DNA of 64,000 nt, taken from assembly GCF_022539665.2 (NCBI RefSeq), contig NC_081332.1, positions 4,311,884-4,375,883 of the forward strand, read 5' to 3'. The notes beneath the pieces were generated by a model. The model searched no databases, had not been told where the DNA came from, and saw only the letters and a program-made list of their open reading frames with translations. The position numbers and the translations under genes are program-made. Positions 39,506-50,844 of this stretch are shown piece by piece (within the stretch, counting starts at the first letter, position 1; each line of letters opens with the position of its first letter). Origin of the DNA: Daphnia carinata. Taxonomy: Eukaryota > Arthropoda > Branchiopoda > Diplostraca > Daphniidae.

Positions 39506-42500
39506 ATGGACACCAAAGAATTCCGTCAACGCGGCCGCGAGATGGTCGATTACATCGCCGAATATATGGAATCGGTTGGTGAGAGGCGTGTGACTCCCGA
39601 CGTGGAACCGGGTTACCTGCGCGACCTAATCCCGTCGACAGCTCCTTACGAAGGCGAAGGCTGGCCGGAGATCATGGCGGATGTGGAAACGAAAATTATG
39701 CCCGGTGTAAGATAATAGAAAACTCTCCTTTTGATTAGGGGGGGACTTTTTACTTTTATTGAGCATGGTGTTGATTTCATTCTTCTTTCATACAATCATT
39801 ATTATGCAGATGATGCAACAATACCAACCATGTAATGAACACTTTCACTTTCAGTGTTTATTGTTCTTTCCCCCTCATTTGTTTTGCCTATCTGGATTAT
39901 TATACTGTCCGCAAGTCTATTATTAACCAAAAAAAAAATTGCGATTGTCTTTGAACAGGTGACCCACTGGCAGCACCCGCGGTTTCACGCTTACTTCCCA
40001 TCGGGCAACTCGTTCCCGTCCATTCTAGGCGACATGCTTTCTGACGGCATTGGAGCCATTGGTTTCTCCTGGGTAAGTGTAAATTCACTGTAATTATTGC
40101 CGCAACTGTTTGTGTCACATTGGCCCCCAGAAGCTCTTTCTTCTTTTCCCATCCAATTTTCACAGCCTCACGAGCTCGAAACCGAGCTTCCCATATTCTA
40201 AGTTTTCATCAGAAAGAAAACGAAATTTTGCGAGTTTTCATTTTCAGAACGATAAGACCGCGACGAGTAAATGGTTTTTACAGCCTCACTCTACGATTAA
40301 CTATTACTACTGTTTGCCCATTTAAAATTTTTCCCACCCACGTTGAAACGGCTTCTGTCGCTTTTTATTTTCAAGGATTTCTATTTTTGAGACAGTAGAA
40401 GTAGAACACATTCAAAAGTGTGAAAACCCGCTATGCCCTAGTATTATATTTATTGATACTTTTTTGCCAACTGATTCCTTTTCCTAAAACAATTGCGATA
40501 GGTCGAAAAAGAATGTGGTCGTGCGTGTATATTTTCGACTCACGGCCAAATTAAGATGAGACCTGTTGAAAAGTAAAGCAAAATCTAGATTTTTTACCAA
40601 TTATGTCGTGATTGTTCCACTCCCGAGGTAATCTATGTTTAAACGCAGTCTACCTTGAGTAGAGCTGGCCAAGGCCGCCAACAAAAACTAGATGAATGCT
40701 TGCCTACTACTAGCTTTTGCGGTCCCGCCGTTATTTTACTAGTGTAACGACGTGAGTGTTACATCGTGAGAAAGATTCTTCATCTACCTTGGTGTGACGT
40801 CAATTGAATCGTTTTTTTTATTGTGTCAAGGATGGCTAGAATTGTTCAATCACGTACTCTCTATTTGCTGTGTAAGGCAGAAGAAGCAGATCAATCAGAT
40901 TACGGGTTTTCAGCCTTGAGGCTGTTTTCTATTTAAACCGGCATTATTACCCGCTTGTCAACAAATTGATCGATATGAATGCAATTTATTAAATTTTCTG
41001 CACTTTCCTAATCTAGGCTGCTAGTCCGGCTTGCACTGAACTAGAGACTATCGTCTTGGATTGGCTCGGTAAGTTAGCACTTTCGATTTGAAAATGTTTT
41101 AATTGATCCATAACTCTTACCTTCCTGCAAACAGGTCAAATGATTGGTCTCCCTCATGACTTTTTATCCTTTCCCGAGAACAGCATAGGCGGTGGTGTCA
41201 TGCAGGTAAATTGTGTTGTACTTACATCAGTAACATAATGGATAATTATATATTTCGGTTCATTTGAATGTTACACTAGTCATCAGCCAGCGAATGCGTG
41301 TTGGTCTGCTTATTGGCTGCCCGTGCTCTGAAGATCAAGGAACTCAAAGCTCTCCACCCGTTTGTTGAGGAGGGTGTTCTACTCTCCAAGTTGGTCGCCT
41401 ACTGTTCCAAGGAGGCTCATTCATGCGTCGAAAAAGCAGCCATGATTGCTTTCACGAAGCTTCGTATCCTCGACCCTGATGCAGATTTGGCCCTTCGCGG
41501 AGCCACGCTTGCACAGGTAGAATTTTGCACAGCTTGAGTCAGTTAAGTGGTTTTGTCACTAACTAGAAATACTTTTTCTAGGCCATTGAAGAAGACAAAG
41601 CTATGGGTTTGGTCCCTTTCTTCGTATCAGCCACTTTGGGAACCACGTCATGCGTTTCGTTTGATAATTTGGCTGAAATCGGTGAGAGCACACATGTTAG
41701 TTTGAAAGCGTTAGGGTGACTCATTGAATCTTTTTGCTCTTCAGGCCCAATTGCAGAGGCAGCTGGAACATGGCTCCATGTCGACGGAGCATACGCTGGT
41801 AATGCCATGATCTGCCCAGAATTCAAATATCTGATGAAGGGCATTGAACACGCCATGTCCTTCAATTGCAACCCCAACAAATGGTTGCTCACAAACTTTG
41901 ATTGTTCCACCATGTGGTATGTGATTATCTTCTCTTTTTTTATGTTTTCAAATTGTTCCTTTATTTAAAGAATTGTGAATCCATTACAGGGTTCGCGATC
42001 GCTTCAAGCTGACTCAAGCCCTGGTCGTCGATCCACTGTATTTGCAGCACAGCCACTCTGGCAAATCCATCGACTACAGAGTAAAAACTAGATTTTAATT
42101 TTTTATTCTTGACTATTTAATTGATTTTCACATTATAAAGCATTGGGGAATTCCTTTGAGCCGTCGTTTCCGCGCTCTCAAACTCTGGTTTGTTATCCGT
42201 AACTACGGCGTGGCTGGTCTTCAGAAGTACATCCGTGAGCATTGCCGCCTGGCCAAGTGTTTCGAAGCCCTTGTCAGAGAGGATGACCGTTTTGAAGTCA
42301 GCAACATTGTCCGGGTATGACTGTTTTTAGCGAAAACAAAAACGATTGATAACTAATAAAAAGCTTCTTCCTTTCTACACTGTAGATGGGATTAGTGTGC
42401 TTCCGTCTCAAGGGCAACGACAATAACGAGCTGAACCAGAAGCTTCTGTCCAACATCAACGCTTCCGGAAAACTGCACATGGTGCCGGCTTCCGTTCACG

Positions 42501-44430
42501 GCCGATTCGTCATCCGTTTCTGCGTTTGCGCTCAGGATGCCAAGGATGCTGACATTGATTACGCGTGGGATGTCATCACCGACTTTGCCACCGAGCTGCT
42601 CGAAGCCGAGATCGTCAAGGAGAAATCGGGATTGCCATTGGATGTTCTGGAGAACAGCAACGAGGAGGTTGGTCAGGTCGCACACAAGGTGGAAATTTCG
42701 GAGCTGATGGATCTAATGGAACGCGTCCATATGCCTATTCAAAAGCAAAACAGTATTGCCAGTATTGGAAGGCAAGGCAGTCTGGCTAGTGTCGGAAGGC
42801 AACAAAGCCTTGCGATTATCGGAAGGCAACAGAGCCTTGCAAGCATTGGAAGGCAACAGAGCCTCGCCTATATCGGAGAGGTTGGCAACAACCTTTCGGA
42901 TGGTGGAGAGCAAGAGATGGCCAACAAGCCAAGACAGAGACCAAGCCTTGCCAGGAGACTCACAAAGCGTCAGTTCAGTTTTACGGACACCATAGAATTC
43001 GTAGGGATGGTCAACACCGCTCAAGATGAGAGCATGAATCCTTGAAGAGATTTAAAAATACGATTTTCTTTAGCAATATCTCAACCATATGCAGTTTATA
43101 CAGACATTTCTTACTTTTAAGTTTTCGTGGGAATTGACAGGAGCAAAAAGATACATCTGGGTAAATTAAATAGTGCAAGAGACTAACGAAAGAAACAAAC
43201 TAATATTTATCTCGACTGTGGAATGGATGCTGACGATGTCATGAATTCTCTAAACAGTCGGTTTTATTGATTGGACTGACTAGATGGTACGAAAACAGAT
43301 ACTTTATGTAGGACTAACTTCGCAAAAAAAGCAATTTTGCAGTATACTTACTTTTATACTGTATCGATATATTGCGTAGTTAAATATTTTAAACAAGGGG
43401 TGGGGGATCGGGTTGCATCAAGTATTGTGATTTTACTTTCATTTTATTTCTTTTTCCTCTTTCATTTATCCCCCACCAAAAAATATTATTTCTCCAGTTT
43501 TCTCTCGATTCGGCTTATGTTTTCTTTGTTTTGTGTGTACATTCAACCGTTTTTACATTTTCTTTTTTCTTTTTTACTTCTTTCTTCGAATTTTGAGTTT
43601 CCTTTTGTTTTGACATTAATCTTGGTTCTATTCCTTGCAATTCAATGAACATTTCCCGAAAAATTTCGTTTTTTGTTTTTTATTTGCCTTCTTTCAGTTG
43701 TAGCTCATTTCGACCTTCATATGGGGTGAAGTGGTTGGAGGCTTAGCCTTTAAAAAGGGTTTGCCTAGGTTACCTATTCCTGTTGGTTACTCTCTAATAA
43801 GCTGACTTGATGAGGTTTCATGTCGGGTTCGGGGCAATTTCTTTTCTAGGTTTCAACGAATCCGAAATTGGCCGCAGCTGCTAGAAGAAGAGCCCTTCGC
43901 AGAAGTGTTGGAAACGACTTGGAGTACAAACGTTCTTTCTTTGTCCGCATGGTCAGTGATCCCAAAATGTATAACCCCAAAATCGTAGCGAACTTGTCCT
44001 ACTACTCGGATTCTAATCCATTAACGGTTGCGTCAACCCAAGATAAAAAAGATACGCCGTAAGTATAAACGTCCAATCTTGGACTGTGTGCAATCAATCG
44101 TTTCGTAAATCATTCCTGAATTTCGTATTTTCCATTCAAGATCTTCTTGGATCAGCTGGCCACTGGGTCTTCTTCTGCAAGGGGTATTTGATGACCATTC
44201 GACCGCTAGACTTCGGTAATTATCACGAATAAAGTGAAGGACATTTTTTTTGCAACAGTTATCACTCACAGTTGCAACTGTTTGATAGTTTCCGCAATTG
44301 GGATACCAAAGTAACTCTGAAACCAACTGGATCGAATCATTACAACAGCACTCGACAAAGGTCAAAGTCTCCGTATCGAGATATTGATTCGACTGGTTCC
44401 AGCCGTTCTGAATCCCCCGAAAAATACTAG
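39506..44430 (+). CDS. Tdc: Tyrosine decarboxylase (group II PLP decarboxylase)
   Basis: Makes tyramine, the precursor of octopamine, in arthropod neurons and other tissues. Exons: 39506-39706, 39959-40072, 41017-41068, 41135-41205, 41280-41516, 41582-41681, 41745-41916, 41990-42080, 42141-42314, 42386-43000, 43850-44058, 44141-44215 and 44259-44430, 760 aa. Motifs: [48 protein letters not shown] (stacking His), [10 protein letters not shown], then [11 protein letters not shown] with the PLP lysine, and [26 protein letters not shown] and [13 protein letters not shown] favour Tdc over dopa decarboxylase or histidine decarboxylase. The long tail holds five 9-residue repeats, [13 protein letters not shown] and [13 protein letters not shown]. 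If the donor at 43001 is not used, the frame ends at 43045 (623 aa). Substrate choice is inferred. Confidence 0.85.
42752..42877 (+). repeat. Tandem 27-nt repeat in the Tdc tail (SLASIGRQQ-like)
   Basis: Five in-frame copies start at 42752, 42779, 42806, 42833 and 42860 (the last partial). The encoded units are [36 protein letters not shown] and SLAYIG. Each junction creates R-Q-x-S. Confidence 0.95.
43001..43849 (+). other. Long last-third intron of Tdc, or short-isoform 3' UTR
   Basis: If the donor TTC|gtaggg at 43001 is used this is an 849 bp intron ending cttttctag at 43849. If not, the frame runs on for 14 codons to a TGA at 43043-43045 and the rest would be 3' UTR. It is T-rich, with no other coding signal. 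Confidence 0.55.
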
Positions 44431-44531
44431 TAATTCAATAGAAAAGTTACTATTGCTGTTTAATCGTCGTAAATTTCCGTGTTTTATTCGAAAATGACAA
44501 ATACAGGAAATCATAGAAAGTATATGGAATA

Positions 44532-45800
44532 TTATATCACGATGCTTGGATCCCATGCATATTTGCATCGCGTATCCAGGGTATTCAGGCGATTTATTTC
44601 TTTTTCATCCAAAAGAAAGTCTAGTGCAATGTTTTCTTCAACATGAGCAGGATCAAGTGATTTGGGTAACACTCCTAAAACAAACAAGTATAACCACATT
44701 GAACTTCATACCAGTAATATAGAGTAAATCGTTGTGATTATTATTCTTACCAATTCCCTGTTGTGTTGCCCATCTTAAAAGGATCTGGGCAGGAGATTTG
44801 TTATGGTTTTTGGCAATTTCTTTAACCACTTCATCGTTTAACAATGGGTTACGGTTGTCATCTACTGTGGTACCCAAAGATGAGTAGGCCTGGTAATGAA
44901 TATTGTGGTGGGCACAATATTCTACAAGTTCTGGTTGGACATAGTGTGGGTGGTGCTCAACCTGTTACGTAAAAAAATATATAAAGTGCAAGTGATATTC
45001 AGCTTTGCATTATTAGTAGCCCTAAAACTAGTTCATACCTGAAGCACATGGGGAAAAGTCCGAGCATAAGATTTCATTTCTTCTAGATGTTTCAAACAGT
45101 AATTGGACACTCCAATTGCTTTAATAAGGCCTTTATCATAGCAGTCTTCTAGTGCCTTCCAACTTTCTTGTCTCATTTGGATGTTAACCACATTATCTAC
45201 TTTTTTCCCACCAGTCCCAGGCCAGTGAATTAAATACAAGTCCAAGTAGTTGGTTTTCAAAAGACCAAGAGACCTTTTCACTGAATCAATGCATGGCTGG
45301 TATCCTTGGTTTCGGGGGGCTGGTAAAAGCAATTACTGTTACATCTGGGAAGCTGCACAGAAAAAAGGAAAAGGTGTATTCTTACACAGTTTCGATGTTA
45401 GAAATAAATCAGTTCTTTGTAGTTTGAATTTGGGTAAAAGCTCTCCAAGGGCTGATCCAATGTCCTCTTCATTATGATAAATCACTGCAGAATCTATGAT
45501 TCCCCACATAAGAAAGAGAAGTAAAACATGGGAAATTGAAACAAACCATGATATTTATAGCACCTATTAATCTATACCCTGCTTTTAATGCAGCATCAAG
45601 GCATTTTAAAATGGTCTCAGGTCCTTTGATTCTGAATGTACCAACTGAATAACAGAGGAAAATAAATCATAGTTGACTAAATAGAAATTAAAACGTAAGC
45701 TCTCGAAGTGAAGGACGATAACGATGTTGCAAAAACAGTGAATTATATTTTTACATCCAATTAACGGCATAGAAACTCCGTTTCTTAAATTAACAGCCAT
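44532..45800 (-). CDS. Aldo-keto reductase
   Basis: NADPH-dependent carbonyl reductase with a TIM-barrel fold. Six exons: 45800-45755, 45644-45564, 45493-45386, 45319-45039, 44961-44751 and 44674-44532, 289 aa. The catalytic tetrad is visible: Asp and Tyr in DSAVIYHN, Lys in FLTSKL, and His in LIHWPG. Other signatures are GFGTFRI, ALEDCYDKGLIKAIGVSNY, QILLRWATQQG and LPKSLDPAHVEEN. It is shorter than typical AKR1 enzymes (about 315 aa) and resembles the AKR5-like group annotated as prostaglandin F or glyoxal reductases. The substrate cannot be told from sequence. Divergent from SSR3, convergent with Tdc; AATAAA on the minus strand lies at 44488-44483. Confidence 0.92.
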
Positions 45801-46360
45801 GCCTGCGCATTGCGTGATGTTTATTTACAGACAAATTTGGCACTTGGAGTGGTATTTGATATAAATAATAATGATATAGGAAATCAGAAACACAGTTAGC
45901 GTTCGATTGGCTGTGATCGGGCCGATCATGGCAATATTTTACACCTGTTGTGAGTTGGGAGCGGGTTGCACATCCAGACTGAAGCCCCACTGGGGTATGA
46001 GGCGCAAAAGACTGTCCGAAACCCGGCCGAGCCCACCACCGAAGACCCTAAGCCCAGTCGTACCAGAATAAACCTTACCCGATTGGCGTTAGCTCCAAGC
46101 CCCAAACATACTATACCAAACGCAAACAAATGAAAGGTGTGTTAAGGGATGCAACGAAAATTAAATAAAGTTGGTCAAAGTGAAAATATCTACACGTCAA
46201 GTTTCATTTGAATTTCAGCTGACAGGTGGCGTAGTTTTCAGCTTAGTTGTCACTTTTTTCTGCCTTTCCGGGTATGCTTTAAATTGCCGACATATTCTTA
46301 CATTTGTTTCATAGAAGAACACATTTTATTTACTTGCAGACTTGTAATAATTCAGTGAAG
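45801..46360. promoter_or_regulatory. Divergent region AKR / SSR3
   Basis: 560 bp between the two start codons. The segment 45950-46095 is notably more GC-rich than its surroundings but shows no coding or RNA signature I recognise. It should hold both promoters. Confidence 0.4.
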
Positions 46361-47171
46361 ATGACTCAGAAACAGAAAGCACTCTCGAAAGAAGAGGAAA
46401 TACTTTTGCAAGATTTCAGCCGAAATGTCTCCACCAAATCAAATGCCTTGTTCTACGGCAATGCATTCATCGTTTCTGCAATTCCGATTTGTAAGTTAAT
46501 CTCCAAGTTAATAAAAATACATTTACTAGGACATCAAAGAACTAAAATATCTTGTGTAACCACAATAAAGGGCTATTTTGGAGAATTCATTTCATGGACC
46601 TACTGACTTCTTCACCGTTGTTCCTCATCATCACATGCTTAAGCACTTACTTGGTTTCTTTTGCTTACAAGAAAACCAAATTTGTCTTGAAACACAAGGT
46701 AACTGAAATAGAAATATTTTTAACTGTTTCATGCCAACAAGTATTTTTCTGTAAAGGTGGCTGTTAAACGGGAAGATGCCATTAGCCGTGAAATCTCAAA
46801 GATGATAGCCGAAGACAAAAAAATGAATAAGAAAGAGAAGGATGAAAGGTTACTAAGCAGCACATTATTTTCATATGTTTGAGGCTGATATCTAAATATA
46901 TTTCTTAGGGTTTTATGGAAAAAAAATGAAGTCTCTGACTATGAGGCCACTACTTTCTCCATTTTTTACAACAATGCACTTTTCCTTGCAGTTGTGATTG
47001 GACTAAGTTTTTTCCTTCTTAAATCATTTTCCCCTTCATTGTAAGTAAAATATTTCAGTTACTTGATAGCAATACCATTAACTTATTGCTTTTTACATTT
47101 ACAGTAATTACATCTTGTCTGTGGGTCTCTCCAGTGGTCTTATTGCCCTGCTTTCCACAGGCACCAAGTAA
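46361..47171 (+). CDS. SSR3: Translocon-associated protein subunit gamma
   Basis: TRAP-gamma, a four-pass ER membrane protein that assists the Sec61 translocon. Five exons: 46361-46490, 46571-46698, 46757-46848, 46909-47040 and 47105-47171, 182 aa (human 185). It reads [72 protein letters not shown] and ends [13 protein letters not shown], all characteristic. Phases close across every intron. Confidence 0.96.
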
Positions 47172-47875
47172 AGATATCTGCCGGGAATATTAAACAGTCT
47201 GTATTTCGAGTAACACAAAGAATGCTTTGAAATACAGTTTAAAGTTACTTAATTACATACCATGCTTCTCATCTAATATAGAATTGCTATTAACTAGTAT
47301 TAATATGCAGATAAAGATAGCACGGTGTTCGATATTTGGATATTAAAGCAGTTCAGGTAAATTTATTTTCTGGAAGGTACATGACCCAAGCAACTTTTTT
47401 TCCCTCAACAGGAATTTTTATAAGTTTAAGCCCAGTTCGAATTTTAATAAATCGTAAAGTCAAGCTCTCAATAAGATCTAAATTGAAAACGTACTTGATT
47501 TTCGTTTTCCGCTTATGAATTAAATACAAATACGGTTGATGGCTGTATATGGGTTTTAGAATTTAAAATTTAGAAGAAAAAATAGTGGTTATTTGTCGGC
47601 GTAAATTTTTTTGAAAGTGGTTGGAAGGCTATGTGTAGACTTTATAGTTTTTGAGTAATCTTAAATATAAATAAGGTGCGAATCGAAACCATTACTAGCG
47701 CGCCAGTACGCTACAGCGCTAGCGTGACACATCAAACTTTTTTGATTATTCAAAAACCATAAAGTCTACGTAAAACCTAATTTCGTTTTTCGTGTTCCTT
47801 GTTAAATTCTGAACCATAATCATATATAGTTATGTAGATCTAATGATATTATTTTTTAATAGGAAAAAAATTTAA
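47172..47875. other. Intergenic with small foldback element
   Basis: AT-rich. It contains a 26 bp inverted repeat (47635-47660 against 47744-47769, 24 of 26 matches) around an 83 bp GC-richer loop that includes a short GCGC-rich core. No gene is supported. Confidence 0.6.
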
Positions 47876-48162
47876 GCCCGACAAAATCAGCCCGGCCTTC
47901 TGTTTTTTACGGTATATTCAAAAAGTATAAGCTTAATATAAAGATAAACCAGATTTTCGTGATCAGCGATCAATTTCGCATTGGAATAATGTACTTTTAA
48001 GTAAATCTAGAATTTGACGAAAATTGAAAAAGTGGGAAGGCTATAGCTTTCTTACTTTTTCAATTTTTGGACATTCTGTTTTTTACGGTTTATTCAAAAA
48101 GTATAAGCCTAATATAAAAATAAAATTTAATTTTGGCCAAATTTTTCATTTTGCTTAAAATA

Positions 48163-50275
48163 TATGGCATATGGCAATCCGTTTTATATGGCAATCCGTT
48201 TTACATAAAAAAAAAAAATGGCGGAAAAAAAAATCGCACTTTTTTCTCTTTTTTCTACTCGTAGCCATCTATCAGTCGGTTTCGTTATTACAGGCATGTA
48301 AGCAATTTGAGTTAATTGTATCCCATTAGCAGTTAATTGAGTAGCGTGGCTGGAGAACAACGCGTGGCTGGAGGAACAATTGAAAAATGGATAAGATAAT
48401 AAAACAAAAAAATGGTAAGTATAAACATTATTATATTGGTTTTCAATTATTAATTATTGTTTATTAGATCAAATTATGAAGCTGTAGGCCCAGTTATTGG
48501 AACAACACAAAATATTAGATAACAAAGCTAAGGATCGTAGGCCTAACACGTAATGATTCTATTTATTTGCTTTTATTCATTCGTGTTTTGTAGCTCAAAT
48601 TTTGAGTCTTCAAGCTCAGCTAGGGGAAAAGAACAAATTGGAACGGAACAGTTTCCAAACAGTGAAGGAGGTTTTTCAAAACTCATCTCTAACTGAACGT
48701 AAGGATGAGTTGGCATTAGGCGAACACAGCCAGGTACCTAAAGTTTTCAAATAAGAATTCAAAATAAGTATAGAATTTTAAAAAACAATTATTTATTGTT
48801 TAGTTATTCAGTCCACCACCTGACAGTGTGTTAAATTTAAATTCTGTTAGTGCTGCACTAAAAGAATCGTTAGTAATAAGCTCATGCAGTGAAGGAAGTG
48901 AACAATTGTGGGACCGTATTTGGGCCGAAAATGGGTGTGGTACAGAAACCCAGAAATGGCACAAGTTCAACATGAAACATGGATTAGGTACTTTTCGGTT
49001 TTTTGTCTAGCGAAAAAGTATTTTTAATGCTATTATTTTGCATTCACAGATTTTAACGGGGGATCAGATCAAGTCTGGAAGTGTTACAGGATGGAAGAGT
49101 GAGCCTACAGATGAAAAAACACTGAGAGTGCATTACCGTAAGGTGTGAGGTAAATTAATAGAGTAATGCAAATTGCCTAATGAGAAGTACCATCTTGTGT
49201 TAATGAATCCAGTACAACAGCAATCCTTTATAGTTCTGTCACAGCTAGAAGCCTCAAATAATTCTGCTTCTCTGTCTAAAGAACAACTTGTCCTTTACGT
49301 TCAGAGTGTTGGGGAAACTGGGTACTTAAATGGCCCTAAAGATGTTTTAATTTTGCTGCTATTGCAGAGATGAACATCATACAGGGACTCTTTAGGTATG
49401 AAAGGATTTTTCTTCAAATAATTTTGAATTTATGACGAAGAATTTCTCCTCCTTTTTGCCAACCAGGTCTTATCTACCAAAAAAAATTTTATCCAATAGG
49501 AAAGGATTTTCATGTAATGGGAACACAACTATCAACAATGCAACATTCTACAGGTGCTAGTTTATCATTCAAGAGCCTTATACAATGAAGTTAATCTGCA
49601 ATTTGTATGTCCTTTCCCAAGCTTCCACCAGAAGTTGAATCTATGAGTCATGTAAGTTCCATGATCAACAATTGATGTGTTTAACAGTGTTGTTTTTCTT
49701 TTCTCAATATAGGTTAATAGTAACATTGGATCTGAAAAGATTCTTGGTTGGGGCAAGACACTGAATAAATTGTATTGATTGGATGGATGACATGACATTT
49801 CTATACTTAATTCGGATTCCCCAGACGGTATTTGATATTAAAAAAATTGAAGTGCATATCTGGGCTCCCTTCTTTTCTGAAGCCCCGTTTCCCCTTGACT
49901 CATAATAAGCCCGTAGGGGGTCATGCCCCTACTGTACGGTATATATAAAAACAACATATACCGAGGTTTGGAGGGCTCTGGCCGGAAAGGGGACGTGGGG
50001 TGCCGCTTCGTCCGATGATGTGTTCACGGAGGGTGACGTGGCTGCCCACAAATCCGAACTAAAGGTTAATCGCTCCTGTAAAAATGTTCCAAATCTTCAG
50101 CTCTTCTTCCGGCTTCTCTTAGCCAATCACCGGGTAATCTCCCCGGTGGGTCAACAAGGCAGTGTCTCCCCCTGCCTGGGTTGACGGCAACTTTTGAAAG
50201 GGCTATTGTGCCTTTTTAAAGTTGCAAAAATAATTGTAATGTGCAGAGAATTGTCAATAAATTTTTTTTTATAAA
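48163..50275 (+). repeat. Left arm of the inverted repeat
   Basis: About 2.1 kb. Outer end: a duplicated TATGGCAATCCGTTTTA word and A/T runs. Middle: exon-like frames on the plus strand. Inner end: a GC-rich, hairpin-rich module (49900-50215), then ATAATTGTAATGTGCAGAG and a T-run where homology to the right arm ends. Confidence 0.85.
48387..49380 (+). pseudogene. Gene-like exon series of unknown family, left arm
   Basis: An ATG at 48387 (MDKIIKQKN) ends at a gtaagt donor. Further exon-like frames follow: about 48593-48732 (AQILSLQAQLGEKNKLER, then ERNSFQTVKEVFQNSS) and about 48804-48986 (LFSPPPDSVLNLNSVSA, then EQLWDRIWAENGCG), each bounded by plausible splice sites. A later frame covers 49173-49373. 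In this arm a donor equivalent to one intact on the right has lost a base (near 48529), so the copy looks broken. I do not recognise the family. Confidence 0.35.
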
Positions 50276-50522
50276 ATGTTTTTTGCAAAATTTTTTTCTT
50301 TCATTGTCTGTGTTCGCTTTGTTCACACATTACATTTATCAACTTTTTTTTTTATTTAGCTTGCTCAATTCATTTTTATGGTTTTTGCCACCGTTGTATC
50401 GCTTATCTGTTAGTATTCAATTAGTATTTATTACACTTCTTGAATTCTTGAACTTAGACAAGGAACAACGTGTATTACCTTGATATTTTCTGAAGTAATT
50501 TTATACTTGTACATTGTTTTAC

Positions 50523-50591
50523 TGGTATGGGAATCGATCCCCAGACATTCAGCGTGCAACGCCGATGCTCTAACATTGAGCCACGAGATAT
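50523..50591 (-). tRNA. tRNA-like sequence 1 (pseudo-tRNA, UGC loop)
   Basis: On the minus strand it reads GTGGCTCAATGTTAGAGC (D arm, A box), then an anticodon arm TCGGC-GTTGCAC-GCTGA with anticodon UGC (Ala-like), then GGGGATCGATTCCCA (T arm, B box). No 7 bp acceptor stem forms. Probably a tRNA pseudogene or tRNA-derived repeat. Confidence 0.35.
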
Positions 50592-50691
50592 ATCTATCAT
50601 ATTATTTCTATTATCGCATATCATATGTTATAGTCTAGGATGTTTATGTAGTCTTTCACAAGTATATATTTATCTTTTTATAGCTTTCATA

Positions 50692-50760
50692 AGGTTCATA
50701 GCTCTTTGGTAGAGCATTCAGCTGCGGTAACTGTTACCCTGGGTTCAAACCTTAGTAGAT
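50692..50760 (+). tRNA. tRNA-like sequence 2 (degenerate)
   Basis: TAGCTCTTTGGTAGAGCA resembles a D arm and A box, and CTGGGTTCAAACCTTAG a T arm and B box. The anticodon arm is poorly paired and the acceptor stem is absent. Probably a tRNA-derived remnant. Confidence 0.3.
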
Positions 50761-50844
50761 GTATAAAGTTCTACGTTTCAATTTTATTCAAAGTGTAAAT
50801 GCAAGTCCGCAAGTGACTAGAAAAAAGCTAACCTGACATCATAT

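Noticed and set aside
42752-42877. CRISPR-like regular repeats
   Set aside because: The 27-nt units are contiguous, in frame and protein-coding; this is a eukaryotic coding repeat with no spacers.
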